IMG/VR virus record: IMGVR_UViG_3300043446_003193
Coordinates: 64,001-128,000 of that record
Length of the DNA stretch: 64,000 nt
Direction: 5' to 3' (one strand)
Origin: a virus
In this document: piece after piece, positions 23,800 through 32,695 of the stretch
Position numbering within the stretch: position 1 is the stretch's first letter
How the letters are laid out: every line of letters starts with the position of its first letter
Made by a program: the position numbers and the translations under genes
Notes under the pieces: generated by a model
Databases searched by the model: none
The model's input: the letters and a program-made list of their open reading frames with translations, nothing else
Told to the model about the DNA's origin: nothing

Positions 23800-26211
23800 T
23801 TATGATATGATTAACCACATCGCTTCTATTTGTGTTGTCCAACCTTGAACATCAATTTGATGGGTAACATTTGTTATTTGAAATACTCCGTTTTGATTAT
23901 ATATTTCAGGTACACCATTTGCTCTAAAATATTCACCGGTACTTAATCCTGATATTCCGTTTATTGTTAAGTTTATAGTTGTATTTGTTAATGTTTTATT
24001 CTCTTTTTCAGGAGATATTTTTAATTCTTTTAAAACATTATTTTTATCATTTAAAATAAGTATTTCTATTTTACCACTACCACCTGTTTCTTTTGGTATT
24101 TTGAATTTTATAACTTTTGAATCAATTATAGAACTTGCAGAAGGTTGTTTTTCTGTTACCTTTTTATCTTTTTTTGCTTCTTTTTTTGCTTCAGCATCAT
24201 CAAATGGTTTTTTATTTTCTGCCTGCTTTAATTCTTCATCTACATATCTTTTTACAATAAATAATTCAACACCATCTACTGAATAATATCCATCTGCATT
24301 GTGGTATCTATTTGCTTTTGCATCATCTGTATCTAAAATTGGAATTGAGTATGCTGTTCCAACTTTTAAATCTTTATCTTTTAATTTTAATTGTTTTAAT
24401 GCATCTTCAACTGCAGTAGCGGTTTGGAATACAGTTTGGCCTGCAACAAGATTTCCTAAATCCATTTGTATTGTACATTCCTTTACAATACTATTGATAC
24501 CATTTGTTTTAAATCTATATACATCATTTGATTTTATCTTATTATTATCTTGATCAGTAAGTTCATAAAACTTTCTATCAATTATAGTCATAGGGCCGCC
24601 ACCACTATCACCATGTATAGGTGCAACAACTAAACTAAATACCCCATATGAATTGTTATTTATCAAAGCCAAAATTGCATTTATAAAATCCGCTTTTGTT
24701 TGTGATTTTTGCCACGTCTCTACAACTTGTTCATAATTAACAAATATATTTAAAGCATTTCCTATATTTTTAGTTGATCCATATTTTTTAAAATCAGATT
24801 CTACTTTTTTAGTTTTAGGATTATATGCCATAGTTGGTATTTCAACATCTCCAGATATTTTAAAATCTAATCCATTTATTCTACAATCTCTAACATTTTT
24901 TTCATCTAATTGTAATTCATCTCTTTTATCTTTATCTGATCCAATTAGTATAGTTGGTAATTTACCTGGAAATAAAATGTCCTGACTTGATGCTATTAAT
25001 TTATTTTTGTAGTTACAAGGTATTCCTTTTACGGTTTTACCCGCTACTTTTATATCCTGTCCTTCTAATATGTAACCTTTTCCAAATATTCCACTATTCT
25101 TAGCACTATGGTTAACAAGGTGCTCAACAATAAAATCAAGTGTAACATATCTTAATTCACTAACATTTGAATCCTTAGCTAAATCTTGTGGTTTTATAAA
25201 ATTAAATGTATGTACTTTTAAATAATCAGATGATATATTTAATTTTGGAATATTTAAATCAATTCTAAGTTGTCTTAAAATAATTTCTTCTTTTGATAAT
25301 ACTCTATCTCCTTCTTTTGCCGTTATTTTAGATACATCGGAAGTAATTGAAGATGGAATCGCCATTGATACAGTATTACCTGCTGATAACTCCAACATAA
25401 CATTATAAGTTCCATTATCTCCCATTTCTATTGTAAAGGTTGTAACCTTACCCGCAAACACATCATAGTTACCTCGTGTATCTATTAGTTTATTATGATA
25501 TACGGCTTGTTCATCTAAATTTAATGAAAAATATTTTGGAAATTCTGTTTGAGCATACTTTTTATAATCATTCTTTGGAACTAATACATTTTCAATTGTA
25601 GGTAAATCTATTGGTTCAATTATTGGACCGAATATGGTATCTTTACCATTTAATCCTCTAGCTTTTTTGTATTCTTTTAATAAACTTTCCTTTAAAGTAA
25701 AGTTATTTCCAAATTCCAATAAAATATTATAGCCAGGTCTACAAAAAAACAATTCAAACATTTCCAATTGTTTTAATGTAAAAAGTGTTAAATTGATTTG
25801 AGCAGTTTTTAATGCGTTATTATCTCCATCAGTATTTATTGAAATAGAACTTATAATAGGACTAGGTCTTCTTGCTCCAGACTCACCATCTAAATCAACT
25901 GTTATAGGTTTTCCATCCAAATCAACTCCAATGTTTGTACCAGTAAACCATTGACCTGTTGGATTGGTATTCATTGCATATATTACATCCGGAGTTATAC
26001 TACTTTGAATTATACAACCATGATAAGTTGTTGTTCCAGATGGATTATCACCTGTTACTGCTGATTCGTATGTTTTTGTTTTTGAAACTGTCGCAGATGA
26101 TGTTAATATAGCAAAAGGAACTTTAAGAGCTTCCATTTCTGGTATCTGCTCTCTTTTTTTAAATTCTTCTACTATCCATTCTTTGATTGGTTGTAAATAC
26201 GGAAACCCCAT
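23800..26211 (-). CDS. Large baseplate hub-like protein (803 aa)
   Basis: Probable central baseplate or hub component. Beta-rich throughout, with no signal peptide. The segment ISSISINTDG...LFTLKQLEMFELFFCRPG...LLEFG (roughly residues 115-175) resembles large tail proteins of contractile phages where a conserved strand-helix ends in LLEWG. A Lys-rich acidic linker (about residues 660-700, with KKEAKKDKK) precedes a C-terminal domain ending TQIEAMWLIIS. Its start overlaps the LysM protein stop (TAATG), and it follows tape measure and tube-cap-like genes, the usual place of hub genes. Exact T4 counterpart (gp27 or similar) not established. Confidence 0.6.
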   Translation of the reverse strand: MGFPYLQPIKEWIVEEFKKREQIPEMEALKVPFAILTSSATVSKTKTYESAVTGDNPSGTTTYHGCIIQSSITPDVIYAMNTNPTGQWFTGTNIGVDLDGKPITVDLDGESGARRPSPIISSISINTDGDNNALKTAQINLTLFTLKQLEMFELFFCRPGYNILLEFGNNFTLKESLLKEYKKARGLNGKDTIFGPIIEPIDLPTIENVLVPKNDYKKYAQTEFPKYFSLNLDEQAVYHNKLIDTRGNYDVFAGKVTTFTIEMGDNGTYNVMLELSAGNTVSMAIPSSITSDVSKITAKEGDRVLSKEEIILRQLRIDLNIPKLNISSDYLKVHTFNFIKPQDLAKDSNVSELRYVTLDFIVEHLVNHSAKNSGIFGKGYILEGQDIKVAGKTVKGIPCNYKNKLIASSQDILFPGKLPTILIGSDKDKRDELQLDEKNVRDCRINGLDFKISGDVEIPTMAYNPKTKKVESDFKKYGSTKNIGNALNIFVNYEQVVETWQKSQTKADFINAILALINNNSYGVFSLVVAPIHGDSGGGPMTIIDRKFYELTDQDNNKIKSNDVYRFKTNGINSIVKECTIQMDLGNLVAGQTVFQTATAVEDALKQLKLKDKDLKVGTAYSIPILDTDDAKANRYHNADGYYSVDGVELFIVKRYVDEELKQAENKKPFDDAEAKKEAKKDKKVTEKQPSASSIIDSKVIKFKIPKETGGSGKIEILILNDKNNVLKELKISPEKENKTLTNTTINLTINGISGLSTGEYFRANGVPEIYNQNGVFQITNVTHQIDVQGWTTQIEAMWLIIS

Positions 26212-26504
26212 TATTTATTTATTTTTTGTAAATCAGAAAGTATTTCATTTATGTTTGAAGGTATTCTTAATTGTATTCCTTCTTCTACAAAAAAGTTAGC
26301 ATCATTTAAATTATTAGCAGTTGCAATAACCCACCACATAGCGGGATTATTATAATACTTATTTGCTAATAGATCCAATCTATCACCTGCTTCCGAAATA
26401 ATATATAAATCATTATTATTTGGTTTTATTTTAGGATAAATTGTACTTGCTAAATAATTTTTACCCACATCGGATTTTAATATTTCAGAATTTTTATACC
26501 TCAT
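26211..26504 (-). CDS. 53: LysM-domain baseplate protein, gp53-like
   Basis: 97 residues. The C-terminal two thirds, YIISEAGDRLDLLANKYY then PAMWWVIATANNL and EGIQLRIPSN, is a LysM-like fold as found in T4 baseplate wedge gp53 and in hub or tape-measure-associated proteins of many myophages. It likely sits at the baseplate and may contact peptidoglycan or simply be structural. It lies between two baseplate genes, 6 bases after one and overlapping the next by one base. Confidence 0.75.
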   Translation of the reverse strand: MRYKNSEILKSDVGKNYLASTIYPKIKPNNNDLYIISEAGDRLDLLANKYYNNPAMWWVIATANNLNDANFFVEEGIQLRIPSNINEILSDLQKINK

Positions 26505-26510
26505 TTTTTA

Positions 26511-27959
26511 TTATTTTAATCCAACTTTTCCACCAGATACTGTAATTTCTGCTAAATCTTCTACTTCTTGTAATTTATCTTTTGGAGTAGGTTTTGTTTT
26601 TTCAGATAAAGTATCATTTACAACACTTTGATCATCTAAAGTTCTAAAATTGTAACCAAATACTTTTTTACCTTTGATATCTGTTATATTATAATTATTT
26701 ATACTTTCAATTATTTTCATTCCAAATTGAACATTTATAACATTTGGTAATAATTCTATCGCACCATCTGCAGTTGTTGATGTTGTCCATGCAGTAGTAT
26801 CATCTACTGAAAAAGATAATGTATCTACTATTCCAAGTATATCCGAATATAATGATTTAATACTCAATCTAATAAAATTAGGTGCAAACATAACTTGTCC
26901 ACTATCTAACGATATTGAATTTGAGTATTTGGTTTGAACTAATTCTCTAAATGGATATGCCAATTTTGTTAAATATTCTAATTTTTCAACTAAACTTTGT
27001 TTTGATGCTCTATCGTAATAATATAATTTAAAATCAAAAGTTAAACTTCTTTCAACTCCACCATAAGTGTATACTTTAAAAGGAGAACCTAAAAATTTAT
27101 AATCTTGTATTTCAGGTGATACTGTTTCATTCAATCCACTAATAGTTGCATTAAAAAACATTGCCTTTGGTTCACCTAATACATGTATTTTTATATATGA
27201 TGTTGATGATTCAATTAATTTTGTTTCTGTTTTACTGTCAATTGGGGTTGATGAAATATTACTATTCATTATTAATTCATTCAAATCATCCCAATTATTA
27301 CTGGTTTCATCCCTTTCTTTTAATTTTATTTGAACATATTCTTCTCTACCGGTGTATTTGTTTGTTATTCTATCATATACAGGATAATGTGGTATTGATT
27401 TTCCACCGTTAGTAGCATAAAATGTTTTTGTTTTATCAATTTTTTTACCAAATCTATCTTCTTGATATTTTGCTCCGTATTCTGAGTTTTTTTCTTGACT
27501 TCTTGCTTTTAAATCATCTTTTAAAGTATTCAACCCTTTCTTACTTCCACCTATATTATTAATAGCACTAACTGCCGCTTGTTTTAATAATCCGGCTGGA
27601 TTAGTAGCTCCTTGTTTTAATTTAGAAAATATTGAAGCGGGTGCGGGTGATTTTTTTACAAAATATTCTGTTTCAGCTTCTACTGCGTTTTTTAATCCTT
27701 CTTTGGTTTTAAATAAAGATATTGGTTTTGCTATAAAAGTATCATTCCTAAAAATAGTATCAGATGGTCTATTTGCAGAACCACCCAATGCTCCACCTAT
27801 TTGATTACCTATTAAATCAGCTAATGCATTAGGAGAAGATGCTAATAAAGCGGCTCCTCTTGGTGGATTGATTAACCCCAAACTATTAATACGAACATTT
27901 TCTGATTTTCCGTATAATTCTTTTTGTCTACTTTTAAATAATTCTTTTATAGTCGGCAT
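26511..27959 (-). CDS. Putative baseplate/tube-cap protein (482 aa)
   Basis: Likely structural protein linking tail tube and baseplate. The N-terminal 190 residues are Ala/Lys/Ser-rich and low in order. The C-terminal half is beta-rich with YTYGGVERSLTFDFKLYYYD, YLTKLAYPF and MFAPNFIRLSIKSLYSDILG, a pattern seen in baseplate proteins that cap the tail tube (gp48/gp54 role in T4). It starts 5 bases after the tape measure stop, and the LysM protein follows. Homology to a specific T4 protein was not confirmed. Confidence 0.6.
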   Translation of the reverse strand: MPTIKELFKSRQKELYGKSENVRINSLGLINPPRGAALLASSPNALADLIGNQIGGALGGSANRPSDTIFRNDTFIAKPISLFKTKEGLKNAVEAETEYFVKKSPAPASIFSKLKQGATNPAGLLKQAAVSAINNIGGSKKGLNTLKDDLKARSQEKNSEYGAKYQEDRFGKKIDKTKTFYATNGGKSIPHYPVYDRITNKYTGREEYVQIKLKERDETSNNWDDLNELIMNSNISSTPIDSKTETKLIESSTSYIKIHVLGEPKAMFFNATISGLNETVSPEIQDYKFLGSPFKVYTYGGVERSLTFDFKLYYYDRASKQSLVEKLEYLTKLAYPFRELVQTKYSNSISLDSGQVMFAPNFIRLSIKSLYSDILGIVDTLSFSVDDTTAWTTSTTADGAIELLPNVINVQFGMKIIESINNYNITDIKGKKVFGYNFRTLDDQSVVNDTLSEKTKPTPKDKLQEVEDLAEITVSGGKVGLK

Positions 27960-27964
27960 CGTTA

Positions 27965-30730
27965 TTAAGGTTTAGTTTGTGAATTAGCAGTATATAGTGC
28001 TGCTGCTTTATTATACATTGCACTACTAATTTTCTTACCATCTAAGTATACTTGTGAATTTCCAGTAAAATCACTATCTGCATCAATTGCAAGTATATCT
28101 AATAATCTTGTCATTTCAAGCAACTGTGATATTATTGCTGCTCTAAATTGTTCTTCCGTTCCGTTTGCAATGGTTTCTAATTCGTTTTGTTCTTTTATTA
28201 TTCTTTGGGTTTCTGCATCCTGTTTTTTCTTTTCTTCTGCTGCTTTTAATGCCTCGTCTTGTTTTTTAGCATCTTCACTAAACCAATTATCCCAAATTCC
28301 TTTAATTCCACCTATTACCCCACCAACAGCTCCACCAACTGCAGTTCCAATTCCAGGTATAACACTTCCAATTGCTGCTCCATATCCACCATATTCCAAT
28401 GCAGTTGCACCAACTTTCATTCCTTTACCTTGATTAACTTTACTTCTATCTGCTTCTGCCATACCCTGTGCTTCTCTTTCTCCTCCAAAATAATCACCAG
28501 CCATAGATGCGGCTGTTCCGATTATTCCCGCTACACCTCCCTTTAAAATTCCCTTAGTCAATCCTTTCATAACGCCTTTAACTCCAACTTTACCTGCAGT
28601 TTGTAAACCAGTTTTTGCAACAGCACCAGCCGTTGATTTTCCGGCCTGTTGAAGTGCTAACTCTCTTGCTTCTTTACCCGCAAATCCTGCTAATATTTGT
28701 TTTTGTGAGAATTTTTTAACACCAGTTTCGGCTACTTCACTAGCTGCTTTTTTACCAAATATACTGGCTACTTTAGGTCCTGCTTTTTTAAATATCGTCT
28801 TTCCAATAGTACTTGCAAGAGCTACTCCACCTACTGCAACTAAAATGAATCCTAATGTTCTTAACATTTCACTAAGTTGAGTATTGAATTCAAGTTCTTT
28901 TTTAGCTTGTTCTGCTTTAGCTTGTGCGCTCCACATAGCATTAGCTGCTTCTGCATTTGCAAATTTTACACTTATTTCACCGGTTTTGAATTGTTGTGCA
29001 ATTCCGGTCATTATATTTGCTATATTATTTAATGACCCTAATTGTTTTTGTTGTTCAGTTTCTAATGGCCCACCTTTACCACCTTTTCCAATTTTCATTA
29101 TAGTTTCCATGTCCATTCCAGTTGCTTCTTGTAAAGACTGTCTTTGGAACATATTCAACTTATTTAAATCAATTCCTTTTAATTGCTGTTGTAATGCTTG
29201 AGCCGCTCCTGCTGCATCACCACCTGCAAATTTTTGTCTAACTTGAGAAAGGTCTACTTGTCTACCTAATAATGCCGATAACTGCATTTCTGATTTGATA
29301 CTATCTTTATAATTTAGTACCATTTTTTGTCCAGCTTGTAAAACTTTTTGTGCCGCAACTCCCATTACTCTAAGTGTTGCAACTTGTTTTATTAAACTTT
29401 GCTCATTACCATAATTATTTTGTAATAAAGCTTCAGATGATTCTGCTAAATCTTCGTATAAAGCGTTAATAGGAACACCGGTTGCTTTTGCCATACTCTC
29501 AGCCATTCCTAAAGAATTAACTGCTGCTTTTCCACTTAAATCTCCTACAATTCTAAATGTATTTGCAACACCTCCTAATTGTTCAGATGATACGCCAGTT
29601 CTTGCTGCAATCATCGCTATATCTGCTCCTGCTTCCTGTGCATTCTTTCCAGCTAATCCTAAATTATTAGATGCGAATTTTGTTGCTGCTCCAAAATCTT
29701 GTCCAGATACTCCCAATTTGGCCATTTGGGCCTGTAATGCTCCTGATATTTTTACATTTTGACCAAGATTCATTCCAACCTTTGTCAATTCTACATTAAG
29801 ATCAATAATACTTTCTTGCAACTTTTTGTTCATTTGTAATTGAACTTCAGTTGGCATTCCAAATAAAGATATTCCTTTGGCGTCAAATATAGTTTTCATC
29901 AAAGAACCTAAAGCGGCTCCTAATGCAAAAATACCACCTATCATAGTCATTTTACTAAGACCACTCAATGCATTTACTAATCCAGATGCACCTGATATTC
30001 CACCGGCTGCTTCCGCAGCAACTCCTGCTATTCCTTTTTGTAATTCTTGTACAGCCTTTTTACCCTCTGAAAACGCTTTTACCATTTCATGGGTAGAACC
30101 ACTTACGGATTTCATTTCATTGTATAACTTTTTAGCCTCTTCATTGGTTAAATCCATTGTATCAAGGAAAGAATCCATTTCTTCACCTGCATATTTTATA
30201 CGAGATGCTAATTGTTCTGCATCAATTTTGCCAGTTTTGAATTCTCTCATTGCTTTGGTGACAGTATTACTATAATCACCCATTGCTTTGTTAGCTTCTC
30301 TGGCAGCTGCTGCTCCTTCTTTTGTTTTGAATGCTTGTTTATCTAATTGTAATCCTATTTTTCCAATTAGACCTTCCATTGCGTTGAAAGCCTGTGCGGT
30401 TTTATTACTTTGACTTCTAATTAATGTCTGATTTCTAGACATTTTTTTAGCAATTGATAATGCTTCTTGAGCACCATCAACTTCTTCCTGCACTAAATCT
30501 CTAGCTTCTTTTCTTAGCTTTACTTCCTTCGTATATAGTTTTAATTTTTCAATTAAATCCTTTCTAAGAGCTTCATCTATTTTTTGTCCTTTGGCTTTTT
30601 CTACATTTAACTGTTTTAACGTGGCAAGTGTTTCCCTTTGAACATCTCCCAATGATTCATCGGTTGCATTTCCTGTTTTTGCAAACCCACCCGCTTCGTT
30701 TCTTAAAGTTGTATACTTTGATTTAGCCAT
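27965..30730 (-). CDS. 29: Tail tape measure protein
   Basis: 921 residues, the expected largest tail-operon gene after the tail chaperones. The N-terminal 250 residues are charged and helical with coiled-coil character. Hydrophobic Ala/Gly-rich segments lie near residues 235-280, 640-665 and 770-830, as in tape measure proteins that reach the host membrane. The C-terminus returns to a charged helix. Using the common rule of about 1.5 angstroms per residue, the tail would be roughly 140 nm long, but T4-like values vary. Placement between chaperone-like and baseplate genes supports the call. Confidence 0.85.
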   Translation of the reverse strand: MAKSKYTTLRNEAGGFAKTGNATDESLGDVQRETLATLKQLNVEKAKGQKIDEALRKDLIEKLKLYTKEVKLRKEARDLVQEEVDGAQEALSIAKKMSRNQTLIRSQSNKTAQAFNAMEGLIGKIGLQLDKQAFKTKEGAAAAREANKAMGDYSNTVTKAMREFKTGKIDAEQLASRIKYAGEEMDSFLDTMDLTNEEAKKLYNEMKSVSGSTHEMVKAFSEGKKAVQELQKGIAGVAAEAAGGISGASGLVNALSGLSKMTMIGGIFALGAALGSLMKTIFDAKGISLFGMPTEVQLQMNKKLQESIIDLNVELTKVGMNLGQNVKISGALQAQMAKLGVSGQDFGAATKFASNNLGLAGKNAQEAGADIAMIAARTGVSSEQLGGVANTFRIVGDLSGKAAVNSLGMAESMAKATGVPINALYEDLAESSEALLQNNYGNEQSLIKQVATLRVMGVAAQKVLQAGQKMVLNYKDSIKSEMQLSALLGRQVDLSQVRQKFAGGDAAGAAQALQQQLKGIDLNKLNMFQRQSLQEATGMDMETIMKIGKGGKGGPLETEQQKQLGSLNNIANIMTGIAQQFKTGEISVKFANAEAANAMWSAQAKAEQAKKELEFNTQLSEMLRTLGFILVAVGGVALASTIGKTIFKKAGPKVASIFGKKAASEVAETGVKKFSQKQILAGFAGKEARELALQQAGKSTAGAVAKTGLQTAGKVGVKGVMKGLTKGILKGGVAGIIGTAASMAGDYFGGEREAQGMAEADRSKVNQGKGMKVGATALEYGGYGAAIGSVIPGIGTAVGGAVGGVIGGIKGIWDNWFSEDAKKQDEALKAAEEKKKQDAETQRIIKEQNELETIANGTEEQFRAAIISQLLEMTRLLDILAIDADSDFTGNSQVYLDGKKISSAMYNKAAALYTANSQTKP

Positions 30731-30742
30731 TTATAAAAGATA

Positions 30743-30982
30743 TTATTTTATATCATTAACATCTATACCTTTACTTTTTAAATAAGGTTTAGCTGTTTTA
30801 TCAACATCTTTTTCTATATCAGCAATGTGTTGGTCAAATTTTTTCCAAACATTTTTTAATGATGGATATTTTTTGAATGTTCTTTCAATCCAACCATCTT
30901 GTTGATTTTTTGATTTATTTTTATAATAATCAACAAATAAATCTGTAAAATCTTCAAATTCTTTTAATGTAATTTTGGACAT
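30743..30982 (-). CDS. Small helical tail-operon protein (79 aa)
   Basis: Short charged helical protein (EFEDFTDLFVDYYKNKSK at the start, Lys-rich end) located directly before the tape measure gene, 12 bases apart. Could be a tail assembly factor or chaperone by position. No family recognised. It has its own ATATTTATA element 20 bases upstream, so it begins the tape measure/baseplate transcript. Confidence 0.65.
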   Translation of the reverse strand: MSKITLKEFEDFTDLFVDYYKNKSKNQQDGWIERTFKKYPSLKNVWKKFDQHIADIEKDVDKTAKPYLKSKGIDVNDIK

Positions 30983-31002
30983 AGTTATAGTTTTCTATTT
31001 CA

Positions 31003-31012
31003 TATAAATATA
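31003..31012 (-). promoter_or_regulatory. Putative late promoter element
   Basis: The coding strand reads TATATTTATA, 20 bases before the small gene that opens the tape measure/baseplate operon. Confidence 0.5.
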
Positions 31013-31026
31013 AAATAAGTAATTAA

Positions 31027-31281
31027 TTATCGCCTTTTCCCTGCTTTGTTATTTGTATTAACCTTTTTAAGAGATTCTGATTCTGATTTTTTAGTTTCTA
31101 ACAACTTATTAAAATAGAATTTTCTAAATTTGACGGGCATATTATACACATCACCCCAACTAAACCCACCATTAGAGTAATATAATAAATCAAAAATCTC
31201 CGTATGAAGTATTACCGAATAATTAGATGGAAGGGTAAAAAAAGTCAAGTCCGAATGGGACTTGGAGAGCCTCCTTCTCAC
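31027..31281 (-). CDS. Distal part of tail assembly chaperone, probably made by frameshifting
   Basis: Open frame overlapping the end of the gp26-like gene by 59 bases in the +1 frame, with only a GTG as possible start at 31281. The core TEIFDLLYYSNGG and GDVYNMPVKFRKFYFNKLL resembles the short second protein of T4-like tail assembly pairs (gp51-like). The tail is Lys/Ser/Asn-rich. A run of seven T at 31237-31243 lies within the overlap, and a +1 or -2 slip there would join ...GLDFF to TLPSNYSV. Placement just before the tape measure region is where lambda- and P2-type phages make frameshifted G-T chaperones. Independent translation from GTG is the alternative. Confidence 0.6.
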   Translation of the reverse strand: MRRRLSKSHSDLTFFTLPSNYSVILHTEIFDLLYYSNGGFSWGDVYNMPVKFRKFYFNKLLETKKSESESLKKVNTNNKAGKRR

Positions 31282-32059
31282 CGGTAATAGGGCTTACATA
31301 ATCAAATGTAAAATCAATATCAGGAGTGATATCTTTAATGTGATTTCTAAATACTCTTGAATCCGATGCTAAAAATTGATTATTAACAAATTTTGCAATT
31401 GTACCCAAATCTCTTTCACCATTAACTGATGTAATGATGTATCTCAATCTGGTTGTAATTTCTGATGTGTTATCTTTGTTAATCTTAGAAATTGCATTTA
31501 AATCTGCATCAATTTTCTTTTCTAAACCATGAGTTAATAATTGATAAGTCAATTTTGTACCATTCTTTAAAGTGAATTCGTACTCATTGTTTCTGTTTAA
31601 TCTACTGAAGTCAATTTCTTTTGTTTTCAATTGACTCATATCAACTGTATAATTAACAACATCTTCCGTAATTGGGTCTGTTATTTGGACTGTATAATCT
31701 GGACCATATGATAGAACTCTACTAGCAATTAAGATAGCATTCTTATCACCAATTAAAAGGTCATCTGCTTTAACACCATCTTCAATTACTACTGCTTCTA
31801 ATAATTTATCTAAAAGAATTCCTTTTTTAATTAAATTAGGAGATGCAAGAATATCTTCTTCTTTTGCAGTCATTAATTTAATTGTAACTTCACCTTTAGA
31901 TAATGGATGACCTTCTGGATAACCCAACCCTTGAGATGGTAAGGTAATTGTTTCGGTTGGGAAATCGTATGATTTTTTAGGTGTAGATGAAACGGATGGG
32001 GTAGTTTGTGTAGTTGCACCCAATCCTCTTGTAACTTGTTGTTCAATATTTTCGCTCAT
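31223..32059 (-). CDS. 26: Tail assembly chaperone / baseplate hub assembly protein, gp26-like
   Basis: 278 residues. The segment FPTETITLPSQGLGYPEGHPLS, then KEEDILASPNLIKKG, LLIGDKNAILIASRVLSYG and FVNNQFLASDSR match the pattern of the T4 baseplate protein gp26 family and analogous tail chaperones of other myophages. These proteins assist assembly and need not be in the virion. It follows the tail tube gene after a strong terminator. A second frame overlaps its last 59 bases and may be fused to it by ribosomal frameshifting at a T7 run, giving a minor long product. Confidence 0.7.
   Translation of the reverse strand: MSENIEQQVTRGLGATTQTTPSVSSTPKKSYDFPTETITLPSQGLGYPEGHPLSKGEVTIKLMTAKEEDILASPNLIKKGILLDKLLEAVVIEDGVKADDLLIGDKNAILIASRVLSYGPDYTVQITDPITEDVVNYTVDMSQLKTKEIDFSRLNRNNEYEFTLKNGTKLTYQLLTHGLEKKIDADLNAISKINKDNTSEITTRLRYIITSVNGERDLGTIAKFVNNQFLASDSRVFRNHIKDITPDIDFTFDYVSPITGEKEALQVPFGLDFFYPSI
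31237..31243 (-). promoter_or_regulatory. Candidate ribosomal slippage site (T7 run)
   Basis: On the coding strand the zero frame reads GAC TTT TTT TAC CCT and ends in TAA 12 bases later. Moving +1 (or -2) on the T run gives TTT TTT ACC CTT and continues for 70 more codons. Homopolymeric slip sites like this occur in tail chaperone genes of other phages. Confidence 0.5.
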
Positions 32060-32080
32060 AATATAACTTTGTGTTTAATA

Positions 32081-32092
32081 ATATATATACAC
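32081..32092 (-). promoter_or_regulatory. Weak late-type promoter element
   Basis: The coding strand reads GTGTATATATAT, 21 bases before the gp26-like ATG and just downstream of the tube-gene terminator. It does not match ATATTTATA exactly, so it is less certain. Confidence 0.3.
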
Positions 32093-32105
32093 TTTTTAAA
32101 AAAAT

Positions 32106-32136
32106 AAAAGGGGATATCATTTCTGATTCCCCTTTT
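32106..32136 (-). terminator. Intrinsic terminator after the tail tube gene
   Basis: On the transcribed sense strand a 9-bp stem AAAAGGGGA/TCCCCTTTT encloses an inner ATCA/TGAT stem closed by a GAAA tetraloop, followed by ATTTTTTT. It lies 23 bases after the gp19 stop. This is the strongest terminator in the window. Confidence 0.85.
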
Positions 32137-32159
32137 ACATCTGTATCTCTTTACTAAAA

Positions 32160-32648
32160 TTAGTACTCTAAAATTGCGTAGTCGTATGCCAAAGTTAATT
32201 CAATTGATAACGGGTCGTTAGAAGCCCAATCCAATTCACCAAAGTTTGCTTGAGTGATAAATGCTCCTTTTAATGTCCATTGCTCAATCTTATCACCAAC
32301 TGGTCCTAATAAGTAGAAAGTAACATCTTTCTTATAGAAAGCTGCATAACCATCTCTACCTGTCAAAGATTCATGTGATTGACGAACCCACTCCATAACT
32401 TGCTGTGCTCCTGATGGAACGATTGGGTCATAAAGAGTAATGTTTACATCATCCCAAGTTGATTTTCCTTTAATCTTTCTCTTCACGTTGATGTGGTCTA
32501 ACTCAACTACTTCAGAAGTGAAAGTTGGTCTATTTGCTGTTTTGATAATGTATGATTCAATACCATTGATTTCCATAATGAATCTGTTACCAAGTTTTGG
32601 TTCAAAATTCTTATAAAACATCTTATCAAACTCTAATATTTCTGGCAT
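32160..32648 (-). CDS. 19: Tail tube protein, T4 gp19-like
   Basis: 162 residues, practically the length of T4 gp19 (163). Motifs YDPIVPSGAQQVMEWV, SHESLTGRDGYAAFYKKD and GAFITQANFGELDW are characteristic of the gp19 family. The protein stacks as hexameric rings to form the inner tube through which DNA passes. It follows the sheath gene, is followed by a strong terminator, and has its own late-type promoter element, allowing the high expression expected of a tube protein. Confidence 0.95.
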   Translation of the reverse strand: MPEILEFDKMFYKNFEPKLGNRFIMEINGIESYIIKTANRPTFTSEVVELDHINVKRKIKGKSTWDDVNITLYDPIVPSGAQQVMEWVRQSHESLTGRDGYAAFYKKDVTFYLLGPVGDKIEQWTLKGAFITQANFGELDWASNDPLSIELTLAYDYAILEY

Positions 32649-32674
32649 TTTACTTTATTTTTATGTTGTTCTTT

Positions 32675-32684
32675 TATAAATATC
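32675..32684 (-). promoter_or_regulatory. Putative late promoter element before gp19
   Basis: The coding strand reads GATATTTATA, 26 bases before the tube ATG, in the gap after the sheath gene. Confidence 0.5.
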
Positions 32685-32695
32685 TATTTTTCAAA

